Below are positions 36,112 through 47,018 of a stretch of 64,000 nucleotides of DNA, in pieces. The notes beneath the pieces were generated by a model. It was not told the origin of the DNA. It was given only the letters and a program-made list of their open reading frames with translations, and made no database searches. Every line of letters begins with the position of its first letter. Within the stretch, counting starts at the first letter, position 1. The DNA comes from CAVSUR01 sp963846005 (lineage in GTDB: Bacteria; Actinomycetota; Actinomycetes; Streptosporangiales; Streptosporangiaceae): positions 1,612,001 to 1,676,000 of the forward strand of contig CAWJUH010000003.1 of NCBI GenBank assembly GCA_963846005.1, written 5' to 3'. The position numbers and the translations under genes were made by a program.

Positions 36112-36669
36112 GTGATTGACGACACCCTCCTCGAGGCCGAGGAGAAGATGGAAAAGGCCGTGGCGGTCGCCAAGGAGGACTTCGCCGGCATCAGGACCGG
36201 GCGCGCGCACCCCTCGATGTTCAGCAAGATCACGGCCGAGTACTACGGCACCCAGACGCCGCTGAACCAGCTGGCCTCCTTCCACATGCCCGAGCCGCGG
36301 ATGGTCGTGATCCAGCCCTACGACAAGTCGTCGATGGGCGCGGTGGAGAAGGCGATCCGCAACAGCGACCTCGGCGTGAACCCGAGCAATGACGGGGCGA
36401 TCATCCGGGTGGTCTTCCCCGAGCTGTCGGAGGAGCGGCGCCGCGAGTTCATCAAGGTCGCCCGGCACAAGGCCGAGGACAGCCGGGTGTCGATCCGCAA
36501 TATCCGCCGTCACGCCAAGGACTCGATCGACAAGCTGGTCAAGAACGGCGAGGAAGGCGAGGACGACGGCCACCGGGCCGAGCGCGACCTGGACGAGATC
36601 ACGCACGGCTACGTCGCGCAGGTGGATGAGCTGTTGCGGCACAAGGAAGCCGAGCTTCTCGAGGTATAG
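36112..36669 (+). CDS. frr: Ribosome-recycling factor
   Basis: 185 residues, full length. GTG 36112 follows AGGAGC at 36102-36107. AVAKEDFAGIRTGRAHPSMF, QPYDKSSMGAVEKAIRNSDL and NIRRHAKDSIDKLVKNGEEG are typical. Splits post-termination ribosomes together with EF-G. Sits between pyrH and cdsA in conserved order. Confidence 0.96.
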   Translation: MIDDTLLEAEEKMEKAVAVAKEDFAGIRTGRAHPSMFSKITAEYYGTQTPLNQLASFHMPEPRMVVIQPYDKSSMGAVEKAIRNSDLGVNPSNDGAIIRVVFPELSEERRREFIKVARHKAEDSRVSIRNIRRHAKDSIDKLVKNGEEGEDDGHRAERDLDEITHGYVAQVDELLRHKEAELLEV

Positions 36670-36670
36670 C

Positions 36671-37547
36671 TTGCACCTGGACGAGCAGCCCGCGCCCGCC
36701 CCGGCGCCCGCCCCCGGCCCGCCGGAGCGCAAGCCCGGCCGGGCCGGCCGCAACCTGCCCGCGGCGATCGGCATCGGCGTGGTCCTGGGCGCCGGCGCGG
36801 TCGTCACGCTGTTCACGGTCAAGGCCGTCTTCCTGGCCTACGTCGGTCTCATCGTGACGCTGGCGCTGACCGAGCTGCGGCACGTGCTCAGGTCGCATTC
36901 GATCGCGCTGCCGCTGGTCCCCATCCTGGCGGGCGGCGCGGCCATGGTCACGCTGGCCTACTGGGAGGGCGCGCAGGCCGCGCTGGCCGCGCTCGCCATC
37001 ACCGTGATCGCGCTGCTCGCCTGGCGGCTGCCGGGGGGCCCGGGCGGCTACGTCCGGGACACCACCGCCAGCCTGTTCACCGTCGGCTACCTGCCGCTGA
37101 TGGCGGTCACCGTCGCGCTCATGCTGGCCCGGCCGGACGGCGCCCGGCGAAGCGCTGATCTTCGTGCTGCTCACGGTGTGCAGCGACACCGGCGCCTACG
37201 CCGCGGGCGTGCTGTTCGGGCGGCATCCGATGGCGCCGGCGATCAGCCCGAAGAAGACCTGGGAGGGCCTGGCCGGATCACTCGTGCTGTGCCTGACGGC
37301 GGGCGGGCTCAGCCTGCCGCTGCTGCTGCACGCGCAGGTCTGGCCGGGCCTGGTGCTCGGCGCCGCCGCGGTCGCGGCGGCCACGCTCGGCGACCTGGTC
37401 GAGTCGATGATCAAGCGTGACCTGGCCATCAAGGACATGGGCTCGGTGCTGCCCGGGCACGGCGGGGTGCTGGACCGGATCGATTCGCTGCTGCTGGTCG
37501 CCCCGGTGTCCTGGCTGCTGCTCGGCCTGTTCCTGCCCGGGCACTGA
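36671..37547 (+). CDS. cdsA: Phosphatidate cytidylyltransferase, one frameshift in this sequence
   Basis: Makes CDP-diacylglycerol at the membrane. TTG 36671 (MHLDEQPAPAPAPAPGPPE) starts one base after the frr stop. Several membrane helices follow (AAIGIGVVLGAGAVVTLFTV, VFLAYVGLIVTLALTEL). After LMLARPDG one extra C near 37143-37145 breaks the frame. Corrected it continues EALIFVLLTVCSDTGAYAAG, then PAISPKKTWEGLAGSLVLC and GDLVESMIKRDLAIKDMGSV, the CdsA signature, to HGGVLDRIDSLL. Corrected length is 291 residues. Because CdsA is essential, a sequence error is more likely than a real mutation. Confidence 0.88.
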
Positions 37548-37596
37548 CACGGCCCGGCCGCCGGCGCTCGCGGCCCGGGATCCGGGGCCCGCCCAG

Positions 37597-38718
37597 CTAG
37601 CCCGCGACCCAGCTGCGGCGCTGCGCGGCCAGCTGGTTGACCAGGCTGGCCGGGCCCCGCTCGGCGGCCAGCAGCCGCTCCCGCTCGGTGACCGGGATGA
37701 GCCACAGCCAGCGCACCTGGTCTCCGCCGAAGGAGAACCCCGACAGGCCGGGCACCTCCGGGCCGGGCAGCGCGTCCGGCTCGGCCAGCAGCAAGATCGC
37801 CTCGTGCCCGCCGCCGAGCGGGAACGTCGCGGCCTCGTGGTACCAGGGCACGCAATGGCCCGAGCCGAGCCAGGCCACCTCGCGCCACGGGTACTGGGCC
37901 AGCCACAAGAAGATCCGCGCCGCCTCCGTGCTCGGCATGGTGGTGGCCAGCGCCAGCTCGATCCGGGCCCGCCCGGCGGCGCCCGCACCGGTCTGCTCGA
38001 CCACCGGCATCCGCTGGCAGCTCATCCCCACCGTGGACAGCACGCAGAACGGCCGGCCAGAGGTAGGCGGCCGCTCGGACACGCCGACCAGCGGCTGCTT
38101 GCCGCCGCCGACGTCCCAGTACCGCGCGCCCGGGCCGAGCCGGTGCAGCAGGTGCCCCAGCACCGCCTGCTGGAAGCCGGCCCACGCGGCCGAGTCGCCG
38201 CGCCAGCGCCAGAAATTCTCCGCGGCCGCGATCCGCGGCGCGAGGCCCTCCATCGCGTCGTCCAGCGACCAGCTGAACGGGGTCTGGCCGATCACGTCGC
38301 GGCTGTAGCCGGGGATGCCCTTGGCCATGTCCGACCAGCCCGCCAGCACCGCGATCGGCTTCTCGTGCTCGAGCAGGACCACCCCGTCGCCCTCCTCCAG
38401 CCACAGCGCGCGCAACGACGCCGGGTCGAGCAGCGGCCGGCCGTCGGGGTGACGGGTGTGGCCGGCGGGCATCTCCGGCGCCTGTCCCGAGCTCAGCCGG
38501 GCGGTGTCGATGTGCTCAGGGGCCCGCCGGTGGTTGCCGACCCAGGTCGCCGCGATCGCCGCGTTCTCGTCGTGCAGGTAGGCCGCGGTGGTCGTGCCGT
38601 CGTACTCGACGGCCAGGCGGCGGCTGCCGTAGGGGCTGACGCTCTCCAGCAGGACAGCCGGGCGGCCCGGAGCGCCGGATACCCTGGACTGGCTGGTCGG
38701 TCTGCGCAGCGTCGGCAT
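37597..38718 (-). CDS. Suppressor-of-fused-like domain protein
   Basis: 373 residues from ATG 38718. The N-terminal half (LLESVSPYGSRRLAVEYDGT, FRLD-type beta strands) is of unknown type. The C-terminal half (RIELALATTMPSTEAARIFL, PWREVAWLGSGHCVPWYH, then FGGDQVRWLWLIPVTERERL) resembles the bacterial SUFU domain. Bacterial SUFU proteins are often immunity or peptide-interaction modules, and no toxin gene is adjacent. It is convergent with cdsA and divergent from rlmN. Confidence 0.65.
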   Translation of the reverse strand: MPTLRRPTSQSRVSGAPGRPAVLLESVSPYGSRRLAVEYDGTTTAAYLHDENAAIAATWVGNHRRAPEHIDTARLSSGQAPEMPAGHTRHPDGRPLLDPASLRALWLEEGDGVVLLEHEKPIAVLAGWSDMAKGIPGYSRDVIGQTPFSWSLDDAMEGLAPRIAAAENFWRWRGDSAAWAGFQQAVLGHLLHRLGPGARYWDVGGGKQPLVGVSERPPTSGRPFCVLSTVGMSCQRMPVVEQTGAGAAGRARIELALATTMPSTEAARIFLWLAQYPWREVAWLGSGHCVPWYHEAATFPLGGGHEAILLLAEPDALPGPEVPGLSGFSFGGDQVRWLWLIPVTERERLLAAERGPASLVNQLAAQRRSWVAG

Positions 38719-38923
38719 ACCAGAGAATCTACTGATCCGGCCGGGGCAGCAGGCGCCGATGTGCCGAGATTGCCCGGGGCTGCCGCATCTGCGCGCCGGG
38801 CCGGCGCAGCGGAACGGGCCAGCCGGGCCGGCCAGCACAGGAGGCCAGCTGGAACAGCCAGCGGAGCGGCCCAGCGACAGCGTCCCGGTCCCGCGCCGGG
38901 CTCAGCGGAAAGGACGGTCCGCA

Positions 38924-40049
38924 GTGCCAGCTGCGCGCCAGGCGGTCACCATCGGCGCCCCGCCGTCCCGGCGGGGCGGACGGCCGCCCCGGCACCTCGC
39001 CGACCTGGATCCGGACGGCCGGCGCGCCGCCGCCGAGGCGCTCGGCCACCGCGGGTTCCGTGCCGACCAGCTGGCCCGGCACTACTTCGGCCGGCTGAAC
39101 GGACGACCCGGCGCAGATGACCGACCTGCCCGCCGCGACCCGGGAGGAGCTGGCCGCCGCGCTGCTGCCGCGGCTGCTGACCGCCGAGCGCGAGCAAGCC
39201 TGCGACCGCGGCCAGACCCGCAAGACCTTGTGGCGGGCGCTGGACGGCTCGTACCTGGAGTCGGTGCTCATGCGCTACCCGGACCGGGTCACGATGTGCG
39301 TCTCATCCCAGTCCGGCTGCGGCATGGCCTGCCCGTTCTGCGCGACCGGCCAGGCGGGCCTGACCCGCAGCCTGTCCGCGGCCGAGATCGTGGCCCAGGT
39401 GGTGGCCGGCGCCCGGGAACTCGCCCGCGGCGCGGTGCCCGGCGGGCCGGGCCGGGTCTCCAACGTCGTGTTCATGGGGATGGGCGAGCCGCTGGCCAAC
39501 TACGCCAGCGTGCTGACCGCGGTCCGCGCGCTGACCGCCCCGGTCCCCGGCGGTCTTGGCATCTCGCAGCGCTCGGTCACCGTTTCCACCGTCGGGCTGG
39601 TCCCGGCCATCCGGCGGCTGGCCGCCGAGCAGCTGTCGGTCCGGCTGGCGGTGTCGCTGCACGCGCCCGACGACGAGCGGCGCGATGAGCTGGTGCCGGT
39701 GAACCGGCGCTGGCCGGTCGCCGAGGTGCTGGCCGCCGCCTTCGGCTACGCGGCCGCCACCGGCCGCCGGGTCTCGGTCGAGTACGCCATGATCCGCGAC
39801 GTCAACGACCAGGCGTGGCGGGCCGACCTGCTGGCCAGCCTGCTGGCCGGCCAGCTCGCGCACGTGAACCTGATCCCGCTCAACCCGACCCCCGGGTCGC
39901 GCTGGACGGCGTCCGACCCGGAGGTGGCGGCCGAGTTCGAGCGGCGGCTGGCCGTCCGCGGCATCCCGGTCACGGTGCGCGACACCCGCGGCACCGAGAT
40001 CGACGGCGCCTGCGGCCAGCTCGCCGCGGCCAGCCGCCCGGCCCGCTAG
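38924..40049 (+). CDS. rlmN: 23S rRNA/tRNA A-methyltransferase RlmN, one frameshift in this sequence
   Basis: Radical-SAM enzyme that methylates A2503 of 23S rRNA. GTG 38924 follows GGAAAGGA. The first 60 codons (RRGGRPPRHLADLDPDGRRA, FRADQLARHYFGRLNG) are one base out of phase with the rest; an extra G near 39100-39102 explains this. Afterwards DDPAQMTDLPAATREEL, the cluster motif SGCGMACPFCATGQAG (Cx3Cx2C), VFMGMGEPLANYASVL and a C-terminal Cys (IDGACGQL) follow. Corrected length is 374 residues, normal for RlmN. Confidence 0.9.
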
Positions 40050-40101
40050 CGCCAGCCCGGCGGCACCGCGCCGGTCCGGCATCCCGGTAGCGTGGTCGGC
40101 C

Positions 40102-40734
40102 ATGTCCAGCAAGGGGCAGCTGCGCCGGGCCGTGACGGCCCGGCTCGTGCACGCGGCCTGGCGCGCGTTCCAGCGCGGCGGCACGATCACCGCGCATACC
40201 GCGGCCGGGCGCCGGTTCGCCGCGTTCGGGCCCGGCTCGCTGATCGCCTTCCCGGCCGGCGCGGTCTTCGGCGAGGCGTGGATCGAGATCGGTGACCAGA
40301 CCATGATCGGCGAGCAGGTGAGCCTGAGCGCGGGCCTGGCTCCCGGGCATGAGCTCGGCGGCCCGGTGCTGCGGATCGGGGACCGGTGCGTGATCGGCCG
40401 GGGCAGCCACCTGGTCGCGCACGCCAGCCTGGAGATCGGCGACGACGTGTTCACCGGCCCGTACGTCTACATCACCGACCAGAACCACAGCTACGCCGAC
40501 CCCGATCAGCCGGTCGGCCGCCAGTGGCCGGTCGATGCGCCGGTGCGCATCGGAGCCGGATCGTGGCTCGGGGCGGGCGCCGTCGTGCTGCCCGGGACCG
40601 TACTCGGCCGCGGCGTGGTGGTCGGGGCCGGCTCGGTGGTCCGCGGCAAGATCGCCGACCACTGTGTGGTGGCCGGCGTGCCCGCCCGGGTGGTGCGCGA
40701 ATTCGTCCCGGGTCATGGCTGGCGGGCGCGCTGA
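40102..40734 (+). CDS. Left-handed beta-helix acyltransferase
   Basis: 210 residues. Hexapeptide repeats form the fold: IEIGDQTMIGEQVSLSAG, LRIGDRCVIGRGSHLVAHA, LEIGDDVFTGPYVYITDQNH and GAGSWLGAGAVVLPGTVLGR. The ITDQNHSY segment carries the His expected in maltose/xenobiotic O-acetyltransferase relatives. Substrate unknown. ATG 40102 lies 50 bases after rlmN. Confidence 0.75.
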   Translation: MSSKGQLRRAVTARLVHAAWRAFQRGGTITAHTAAGRRFAAFGPGSLIAFPAGAVFGEAWIEIGDQTMIGEQVSLSAGLAPGHELGGPVLRIGDRCVIGRGSHLVAHASLEIGDDVFTGPYVYITDQNHSYADPDQPVGRQWPVDAPVRIGAGSWLGAGAVVLPGTVLGRGVVVGAGSVVRGKIADHCVVAGVPARVVREFVPGHGWRAR

Positions 40735-40895
40735 CCGCGGCCGGCCAGGCGGCGCGGGCCGGCGTTTGCCCGCCGGGCGGGGCCCCGGTCTGTCACGATA
40801 GTGACGGCCCTGGCCGGCGCCGCCGATCCGCGAGCCGCTGACGAGCGCCGGGTCCGCCCGGGGGACACGGGCACTACGGGGCAGCGAGGGGACGG

Positions 40896-41528
40896 GTGGA
40901 GGCGACCGCTGATCTTGTCGCAACGGCGGCATACCAGCCTGAGCGGCAGGCGGCTGCCGCCGCGCGGCAATTCGTCCGCGACGTCCTGCGGTCCTGGCAG
41001 CTCAGCGGGGCCTACCCCGGCCAGGACGAGATCATCGACGACGCCGTCCTGCTGACCAGCGAGCTGGTCACCAACGCGGTGCTGCACGCCAGGACCACGG
41101 TGCAGGTCGCCTGCCGCTGCGTCGGCGGCGCCGTGGAAGTCGCCGTGGTCGACTACAGCCCGGCCCCGCTCGCGCCATCCCGCCCGGCGGAGGCCGCCGC
41201 CGCCGAGCGCACCGGCGGCCGGGGCCTCGCCCTGCCGCCGGTGCTGGCTTCCGCCTGGGGCGTGACCTACACGCCGACCCGCAAGGCGGTGTGGTTCCGC
41301 CTCGGCGGGGCGGACATGACCGCGAGCTGGCTGGCCGACGAGATCACCGGCGCGGCGCCCGCCTCGCCGCCCGCCTCGTCCGGTGCGGTTACGCCGGTTC
41401 CCGCCGCGACCGGGACCGGGCCGGCGGCCGGGTGGCCGGGCGCGGGCTGCCCGGCCGCGGCGGCTGTGCTGCCTGTCCCGGAGCAGCCTGCCCCGGGCGC
41501 GCGGCCTGCGGCGCCTGCCCGCTGGTGA
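40896..41528 (+). CDS. RsbW-like ATP-binding regulatory protein
   Basis: 210 residues from GTG 40896. The HATPase fold of anti-sigma/SpoIIAB type is shown by AAARQFVRDVLRSWQL, LTSELVTNAVLHARTTVQV (N box) and VAVVDYSPAPL followed by ERTGGRGLALPPVL (G-box region). The last 55 residues are Pro/Ala-rich and overlap, antisense, the 3' end of the gene at 41389-41922. Probably a serine kinase or anti-sigma regulator; the partner is unknown. Confidence 0.75.
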   Translation: MEATADLVATAAYQPERQAAAAARQFVRDVLRSWQLSGAYPGQDEIIDDAVLLTSELVTNAVLHARTTVQVACRCVGGAVEVAVVDYSPAPLAPSRPAEAAAAERTGGRGLALPPVLASAWGVTYTPTRKAVWFRLGGADMTASWLADEITGAAPASPPASSGAVTPVPAATGTGPAAGWPGAGCPAAAAVLPVPEQPAPGARPAAPARW

Positions 41529-41922
41529 CCCGGCGGGTGGCATCCTGGCGGCCGCCGAGCTGGGGGACGAACACCTCGCCGCGCAGCGCGCGCTCGATCA
41601 GGTCCACGCCCTGTGCCGCGGCGGCCAGCCGGGTGCCCTCGCTGCGGTAGACGCTCAGCACCGCCTCGATGACCTGCGGCGGCAGCTGGCCGCCCAGGTC
41701 CGCGCGGGCGGTGCGGTAGCCATCACGGGCACCCTGCACGCACGCGTGCACATGCTGGCGGGCCAGGGCGGCCAGCGCGACCGGATAGCGCATCAGCACC
41801 CCGTGCAGCCGGTAGTCCGGCGGTACCATCTCCAGCAGCCAGTTCACCGCGGTCTGCTCGAACTCCTCGCTACCCGGCGGGTGCACCCCGGCCGGCCAGC
41901 CAGGCGGCAGGTAGCCTGTCAT
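41389..41922 (-). CDS. Hypothetical protein, antisense overlap at 3' end
   Basis: 177 residues from ATG 41922. FEQTAVNWLLEMVPPDYRLH, HVHACVQGARDGYRTARADL and VIEAVLSVYRSEGTRLAAAA suggest an all-helical actinobacterial protein. The final 45 residues are low-complexity (Gln, Ala, Pro, Arg) and lie antisense to the RsbW-like gene, so the native stop could be earlier in a corrected frame. Function not recognised. Confidence 0.6.
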   Translation of the reverse strand: MTGYLPPGWPAGVHPPGSEEFEQTAVNWLLEMVPPDYRLHGVLMRYPVALAALARQHVHACVQGARDGYRTARADLGGQLPPQVIEAVLSVYRSEGTRLAAAAQGVDLIERALRGEVFVPQLGGRQDATRRVTSGQAPQAARPGQAAPGQAAQPPRPGSPRPATRPPARSRSRREPA

Positions 41923-41976
41923 GGCTCCAGCCTATCATTTATCGAAACTGTGTTCTACATATTTACTGCTACTCGG

Positions 41977-42015
41977 GGGTACGTCCCCGCGGGCCGCCCC
42001 CGCGGGGACGTACCC
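41977..42015. terminator. Perfect 17-bp hairpin
   Basis: GGGTACGTCCCCGCGGG (41977-41993), loop CCGCC, CCCGCGGGGACGTACCC (41999-42015). It lies 44 bases beyond the stop of the small minus-strand gene at 42059-42226 and before the start of the gene at 41922, so it most simply terminates or insulates that small gene. There is no U-tract, as is usual in high-GC actinomycetes. Confidence 0.65.
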
Positions 42016-42058
42016 GCGGGGCCCCGGCTTCAGCGGGGACCCCGCTCCCGCAGACACG

Positions 42059-42226
42059 TCAGCCGATGGCGGGCCGGATCCGGGTGGGCCTGCGGCCCTG
42101 CGGGCCGGCCAGGCCGTGCCGGGCGCGGCGTGCCTGGCGAGCACGCCGCCCCAGCGCTGCCTCGGTGCTGAGGTCCCTGATGTGCTCGGTTGCGAGCACC
42201 GAGATCATCGGATATGCCGCTGGCAT
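42059..42226 (-). CDS. Small basic protein
   Basis: 55 residues: MPAAYPMISVLATEHIRDLS, then RARQARRARHGLAGPQGRR. ATG 42226 has an excellent AGGAGGA seven bases upstream and a strong hairpin downstream, which support a real gene despite its size. It resembles the short, Arg-rich actinobacterial proteins with an EHIRDL helix. Function unknown. Confidence 0.6.
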   Translation of the reverse strand: MPAAYPMISVLATEHIRDLSTEAALGRRARQARRARHGLAGPQGRRPTRIRPAIG

Positions 42227-42452
42227 GGCTTCCTCCTGGGCTTGCCTGCCGGACCGCGATCTGCGTTCCGGCTCATTCAGACTCGCCGTAAGACCCCCGG
42301 GCCTGCATCGGGCAGAAGCCTTAACTACGCCTGCTCAGCGCGGCTAAGACGGGCTTAGCGGCGGGATGAGCCGGGCCGCGGGGCCGGGCGGATAAACTTG
42401 ACCCGGGCGCCGGCCCGGCGCCCGTCCCCGAGCCATCAGGAGCCCTGCCCGC

Positions 42453-44333
<1,881 letters not shown>

Positions 44334-44340
44334 TCTTCGG

Positions 44341-44985
44341 GTGTCCAGCCCGCAGCAGGAGCATGAAGCCCGGGCCATTGAGCGGCTGACCTTCTTCAGC
44401 GACGCCGTCGCGGCCATCGCGATGACGCTGCTGGCCATCGACCTGCCGGTACCGTCCGGGGCCACCGCCGCGCAGTTCTGGACCTCGGTCCAGGACGCGA
44501 GCGGGCACTATGCGGCCTTCCTGTTCAGCTTCGCCGTCATCGCGTCCGCCTGGAGCGGCCACCACGACCTGTACCGGTACGCCGAGCACATGGACGGGCG
44601 GCTGCGCCTGCTGAACTTCGGCTGGCTGCTGACGATCGTGCTGATCCCGTTCGCGGCCAAGCTGCTCACCACCCGCGGGCCGGAAACGACCGTTGTCCAT
44701 GCCCTGCGGTTCAGCACCTACGCCCTGCTGCAGGTGCTGGAATCGGCCGCCCTGCTCGCGGCCAGGCGGCACCTGATCACCCGCGGCCAGGCCCCCGGCC
44801 TGCCGCCCCAGCTGGCCCGGATGGGCTGGGAGACCGCGGCGCTGCTGACCGGCTTCGGGCTGTCCATCCCGCTGTTCTTCGCCGTCCCCTGGGCCTGGGT
44901 GCTGTGGCTGGTCGTGCCGCTGGCGGCCGCGGCGCGCAGCAGCCGCCTGCGGCACCGGCCGCCCCGCCAGCCCGGACCGGCCTGA
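44341..44985 (+). CDS. TMEM175-family potassium channel-like protein
   Basis: 214 residues from GTG 44341, seven bases after typA. The family signature FSDAVAAIAMTLLAIDLPVP (FSD + aliphatic helix) is at residues about 18-37, and five to six hydrophobic segments follow (AAFLFSFAVIASAWSGHH, LLNFGWLLTIVLIPFAAKLL, LWLVVPLAAAAR). Bacterial members form tetrameric cation channels. Confidence 0.8.
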   Translation: MSSPQQEHEARAIERLTFFSDAVAAIAMTLLAIDLPVPSGATAAQFWTSVQDASGHYAAFLFSFAVIASAWSGHHDLYRYAEHMDGRLRLLNFGWLLTIVLIPFAAKLLTTRGPETTVVHALRFSTYALLQVLESAALLAARRHLITRGQAPGLPPQLARMGWETAALLTGFGLSIPLFFAVPWAWVLWLVVPLAAAARSSRLRHRPPRQPGPA

Positions 44986-45010
44986 GCGCCGCCCGCGCCG
45001 CTCGCAGCGG

Positions 45011-46045
45011 CTACTTCACGGTCAGGTAGATCGCGCTGCCCAGGCCCACGATGAGGCAGTAGATCGCGAACGGGGTCAGCGTCCGGGTCTGGAAGTACCT
45101 GACCAGGAACCGCACCGAGACGTAGGCGCCGAGGCCGGACAGCACGCTGCCGAACAGGATCTGGCCGCGGATGCCGTTGCCGAGCGGCCCCATCAGGTCA
45201 GGGACCTTGAGCATGCCCGCGGCCAGGATGACCGGGGTGGCGAGCAGGAACGCGAACCGGGCCGCGTCCTCCCGGGACAGCCCGCCGAACATACCCGACA
45301 CCATCGCCACGCCGTCCCGGCTGATCCCGGCCAGCAGGGCCAGGATCTGCGCCGAGCCGATGAGCACCGCGCGGCCGTAGCCGATGGTGGACAGCCGCCG
45401 GTCGGCGGCCATCCCGCGGTCGATCTCGTCCTGCCGGACCGCCCGGTGATCGCTCGCCGGGGCGTGCGAGCCGATGCGCCGCCCGCCCCCGTCGGGTACC
45501 TCCTCGAACTCCGGCACCGTGGCCCGTTCGCGCGCGGGCTCGGCCAGCCCGTCCTGCCGGGCGATCTCGGCGTCGGCCTGCCGGGAGGCCCGGGTACGGA
45601 ACCGCTCGCCGGCGAAGAGGATCAGCCCGTTGATGAACAGGAAGATCGCGGCCCGCACCGGGACGCCGAACAGCACCCGGAAGGCGTGCTCGAAGAACAG
45701 CCCGGCGATGCCGACCGGGATGGTGGCCAGCACGATCATCCAGGCCAGCTTCTGGTCGACGGTCTCGATCCGGCCGGTGAACAGCGAGCTGAAGAAGCCG
45801 CGGATGATCCGGATCCAGTCCCGCCAGAAGTAGACGAGCAGCGCGATCGCGGTGGCCACGTGCAGGCCGACGATGAAGGCCAGGTAGGGCGACTCCGGGC
45901 TGGCCACGTTCAGGTCCTGAGCCCAGCTGCCGCCGATGATCGCGGGCAGCAGCACGTTGTGGCCGAGGCTGGAGATCGGGAACAGCTCGGTCACGCCCTG
46001 GATCAGCCCGACGACGCCGGCCTCCAGGTAGGTCAGGTGGGTCAT
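45011..46045 (-). CDS. uppP: UppP/BacA-like undecaprenyl-diphosphatase, divergent
   Basis: 344 residues, polytopic. The first motif is GLIQGVTELFPISSLGHNVL, against the usual E-F/L-P-I-S-S-T-G-H; the second is LLAGISRDGVAMVSGMFGGL, where most family members have PGxSRSG. A cytosolic insert of about 60 charged residues (QADAEIARQDGLAEPARERA and on) separates helices. The general fold and Glu/Ser/His of the active site are kept, so phosphatase action on undecaprenyl-diphosphate is plausible. The changed motifs mark a distinct subgroup. Confidence 0.75.
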   Translation of the reverse strand: MTHLTYLEAGVVGLIQGVTELFPISSLGHNVLLPAIIGGSWAQDLNVASPESPYLAFIVGLHVATAIALLVYFWRDWIRIIRGFFSSLFTGRIETVDQKLAWMIVLATIPVGIAGLFFEHAFRVLFGVPVRAAIFLFINGLILFAGERFRTRASRQADAEIARQDGLAEPARERATVPEFEEVPDGGGRRIGSHAPASDHRAVRQDEIDRGMAADRRLSTIGYGRAVLIGSAQILALLAGISRDGVAMVSGMFGGLSREDAARFAFLLATPVILAAGMLKVPDLMGPLGNGIRGQILFGSVLSGLGAYVSVRFLVRYFQTRTLTPFAIYCLIVGLGSAIYLTVK

Positions 46046-46208
46046 GAGGGCCCTTCAGTCAGCAGCCAGGACGTGCTCGCGCCAGGCAGGATCGCGGGTG
46101 CCGTCCAAGGATAGTGACGGCATCCCTTGCATATGCCGGAAAGTCCCGACACTCGGGCTCCGGATTCCGGCCGGACCGGCGCGGCCTGGCGGGGTGCCTC
46201 GCGGCAGT

Positions 46209-47018
46209 TTACCCGCCAGCAGCCGGATCCGCCTGGTCAGCCGCGGCCGGGAGCTTCGGGGTGCCGGCCCGGCCGCGGCGGGAGATCTTGCTGCCCAGCC
46301 ACACCAGCGGGTCGTACTTGCGGCCCGCCACCCGCTCCTTCATCGGGATCAGCGCGTTGTCGGTGATCTTGATGTTTTCCGGGCACACCTCGGTGCAGCA
46401 CTTGGTGATGTTGCAGTAGCCGAGCCCGAAGTCGTCCTGGGCGATGGTGCGCCGGTCGGCTTGGTCGGCCGGGTGCATCTCCAGTTCGGCTACCCGCATC
46501 AGGAACCGCGGGCCGGCGAACGGGGCCTCGTTCTCCGGGTGGTCGCGGATCACGTGACACGTGTTCTGGCACAGGTAGCACTCGATGCACTTGCGGAACT
46601 CCTGCGACCGGTTCACGTCCACCTGCTGCATCCGGAACTCGCCCGGCCCGACGGCCGGGTCGGGGGTGAACGAGGGGATCTCCCGTGCCTTCGCGTAGTT
46701 GAACGACACGTCGGTCACCAGGTCGCGGATGACCGGGAAGGTGCGCAGCGGCGTGATCGTCAGCGTCTCGGTCTCGGTGAACACCGACATCCGGGTCATG
46801 CACGCCAGCCGCGGCCGCCCGTTGATCTCCATCGAGCACGAGCCGCACTTGCCGGCCTTGCAGTTCCACCGGATGGCCAGGTCATTGGCCTGCGTGGCCT
46901 GCAGCCGGTGCAGCACGTCGAGGACGACCTCGCCCTCGTTCACCTCGACCGAGTAGTCAGCCAGCTGGCCGGCCCCCTGGTCGCCGCGCCACACCCGCAG
47001 GGCCGCCTGGTAGCTCAC
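46209..47018 (-). CDS. sdhB: Succinate dehydrogenase iron-sulfur subunit
   Basis: 269 residues from GTG 47018, overlapping the sdhA stop (GTGA). [2Fe-2S] cysteines in IRWNCKAGKCGSCSMEING and RPRLACMTRM; [4Fe-4S]/[3Fe-4S] cysteines in FRKCIECYLCQNTCHVIRD and YCNITKCCTEVCPENIKI. Last gene of sdhCAB, carrying electrons from SdhA to the quinone. Confidence 0.93.
   Translation of the reverse strand: MSYQAALRVWRGDQGAGQLADYSVEVNEGEVVLDVLHRLQATQANDLAIRWNCKAGKCGSCSMEINGRPRLACMTRMSVFTETETLTITPLRTFPVIRDLVTDVSFNYAKAREIPSFTPDPAVGPGEFRMQQVDVNRSQEFRKCIECYLCQNTCHVIRDHPENEAPFAGPRFLMRVAELEMHPADQADRRTIAQDDFGLGYCNITKCCTEVCPENIKITDNALIPMKERVAGRKYDPLVWLGSKISRRGRAGTPKLPAAADQADPAAGG

Noticed and set aside
37143..37165. 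Programmed frameshift in cdsA
   Set aside because: No slippery heptamer or downstream structure typical of programmed sites, and the same kind of indel occurs in many unrelated genes.
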